From: Candidatus Omnitrophota bacterium
GTDB taxonomy: Bacteria > Omnitrophota > Gorgyraeia > Tantalellales > Tantalellaceae
Assembly: GCA_018814505.1 (NCBI GenBank)
Contig: JAHIZQ010000275.1
Location: 1 to 6,221 of the forward strand
Direction: 5' to 3'
Length of the DNA stretch: 6,221 nucleotides
Part shown: positions 5,647 through 6,221 of the stretch, piece by piece
Layout of the letters: every line of letters begins with the position of its first letter
Position numbering within the stretch: position 1 is the stretch's first letter
Notes under the pieces: generated by a model
Seen by the model: only the letters and a program-made list of their open reading frames with translations
Database searches by the model: none
Told to the model about the DNA's origin: nothing
Translations under genes and position numbers: made by a program

Positions 5647-6072
5647 CTATTTAAGATTATCAAAAACCATTGGAGTTGCTTTGTTAAGTACTATACTGCT
5701 TAACGAGCTTAGAGTTATTGAGGTATGATCTTTATCTATTGATTTAAAAAATACGCCTAACCGTGTAGTATCAACGTCTTTAGGGAAGTCTATTGCCACT
5801 ATGTATCCTTTTGGCCTGTTACATTGATATATAGTAAGGCCACTATTTTCTAGTCTATTTTTAACTGTGGTAAAAGCGGTGTCATAGGGAAGAGCAACCG
5901 TTTTTTCATTACCGTCCGCGCAAGCTTCTTTCAGGTCTTGTATATTTAGCCCTAAAAGCGGAGCCGGATTAAAAAAAGAAAGCGGAAACTGCGCGCATCC
6001 GTTTAAAGAAAACAAAACTAACGATACAAGTATAATATATTTGTATGAGTTGGTCATAATTATCCGTAACAT
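5647..6072 (-). CDS. Small putative lipoprotein of unknown function
   Basis: A 141-residue protein from ATG 6072, or 136 from ATG 6057. Both starts have only weak GGA-type ribosome sites. The N-terminus is a lipoprotein signal: a hydrophobic run YIILVSLVLFS (12-22) followed by the lipobox LNGC, with Cys26 as the likely lipidated residue. Asn at -2 is less usual. The mature part (about 115 residues) contains VALPYDTAFTTVKNRLENSG (59-78), then strand-like IYQCNRPKGYIVAIDFP (81-97) and RLGVFFKSI (104-112), ending in SITLSSLSSIVLN (118-130). This looks like a small alpha/beta domain with a helix followed by strands, of the kind seen in periplasm-facing lipoproteins. I cannot name the family. It runs towards the ligase-like gene, with 29 bases between stops, has its own promoter and has no evident link to glycine metabolism. 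Confidence 0.8.
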   Translation of the reverse strand: MLRIIMTNSYKYIILVSLVLFSLNGCAQFPLSFFNPAPLLGLNIQDLKEACADGNEKTVALPYDTAFTTVKNRLENSGLTIYQCNRPKGYIVAIDFPKDVDTTRLGVFFKSIDKDHTSITLSSLSSIVLNKATPMVFDNLK

Positions 6073-6090
6073 TTATTCCAGTTAAGTCCG

Positions 6091-6119
6091 ATTATATATC
6101 TGAATTCAAAAACTTTCAA
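6091..6119 (-). promoter_or_regulatory. Near-consensus sigma-70 promoter for the lipoprotein gene
   Basis: On the - strand TTGAAA (6119-6114) is followed after exactly 17 bases by a perfect TATAAT (6096-6091). Transcription would start near 6084, leaving a leader of about 12 bases before ATG 6072 or about 27 before ATG 6057. An additional perfect TTGACA lies upstream at 6142-6137 without a suitably spaced -10. Confidence 0.7.
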
Positions 6120-6221
6120 GGATAAACGAGTCGGTGTGTCAAGTCAAAGCAAGAATATCCAGGTTTTGTTAAGGAAACTAAACAAAAGTAGCGAGTATAT
6201 TTAATTTTTGATAAAATAACA
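6120..6221. other. Right-edge non-coding stretch
   Basis: AT-rich upstream region of the lipoprotein gene. I see no gene, RNA gene or convincing repeat in it. Its far end could hold the upstream region of a gene outside the window. Confidence 0.5.

Noticed and set aside
6137..6142. Second - strand promoter using TTGACA
   Set aside because: No -10-like hexamer lies 16-18 bases downstream. The TTGAAA/TATAAT pair at 6091-6119 is much better.

Overview
The window carries a glycine cleavage system locus: gcvT, gcvH, gcvPA and gcvPB, followed by a lipoate/octanoate-attachment gene of the LplA type, all on the + strand. A convergent gene for a small lipoprotein of unknown function lies on the - strand at the right end. 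The P protein is split into two subunits (GcvPA/GcvPB), the arrangement common in Firmicutes, Thermotogae and many anaerobic or uncultured lineages rather than the fused proteobacterial form. DNA is moderately AT-rich. Frequent lysine and isoleucine codons, GTG/TTG starts and clear Shine-Dalgarno sites fit a bacterium. The mix reminded me of Elusimicrobiota or Omnitrophota-like anaerobes, but I cannot fix the phylum from sequence alone.

Layout: 1-115 holds only the tails of open frames at the window edge. 121-148 is a consensus sigma-70 promoter on the + strand. 155-398 is an unusually long, hairpin-rich leader without a confident gene, running into gcvT (399-1487). The gcvT-gcvH gap (1488-1656) is largely filled by a palindromic repeat with two perfect 31-base arms (1518-1548 and 1599-1629). 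gcvH (1657-2040), gcvPA (2040-3383) and gcvPB (3374-4816) are tightly packed with 1-base and 10-base overlaps. After a 75-base gap comes the ligase-like gene (TTG 4892, or GTG 4883, to 5617). The lipoprotein gene (5647-6072, - strand) has its own near-consensus promoter at 6091-6119. The last 100 bases show no gene.

How the genes work together: GcvPA/GcvPB decarboxylates glycine on PLP and passes the aminomethyl group to the lipoyl-lysine arm of GcvH. GcvT releases ammonia and transfers the one-carbon unit to tetrahydrofolate. Dihydrolipoyl dehydrogenase (L protein) then reoxidises GcvH; no L-protein gene is present here, so it must be supplied from elsewhere. The last gene of the cluster probably attaches lipoate or octanoate to GcvH Lys62, so the operon encodes the carrier and a candidate modifying enzyme together.

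The most interesting material is non-coding: the structured gcvT leader, which lacks recognisable glycine-riboswitch motifs, and the 112-base palindromic element between gcvT and gcvH. I see no wholly new multi-gene system.
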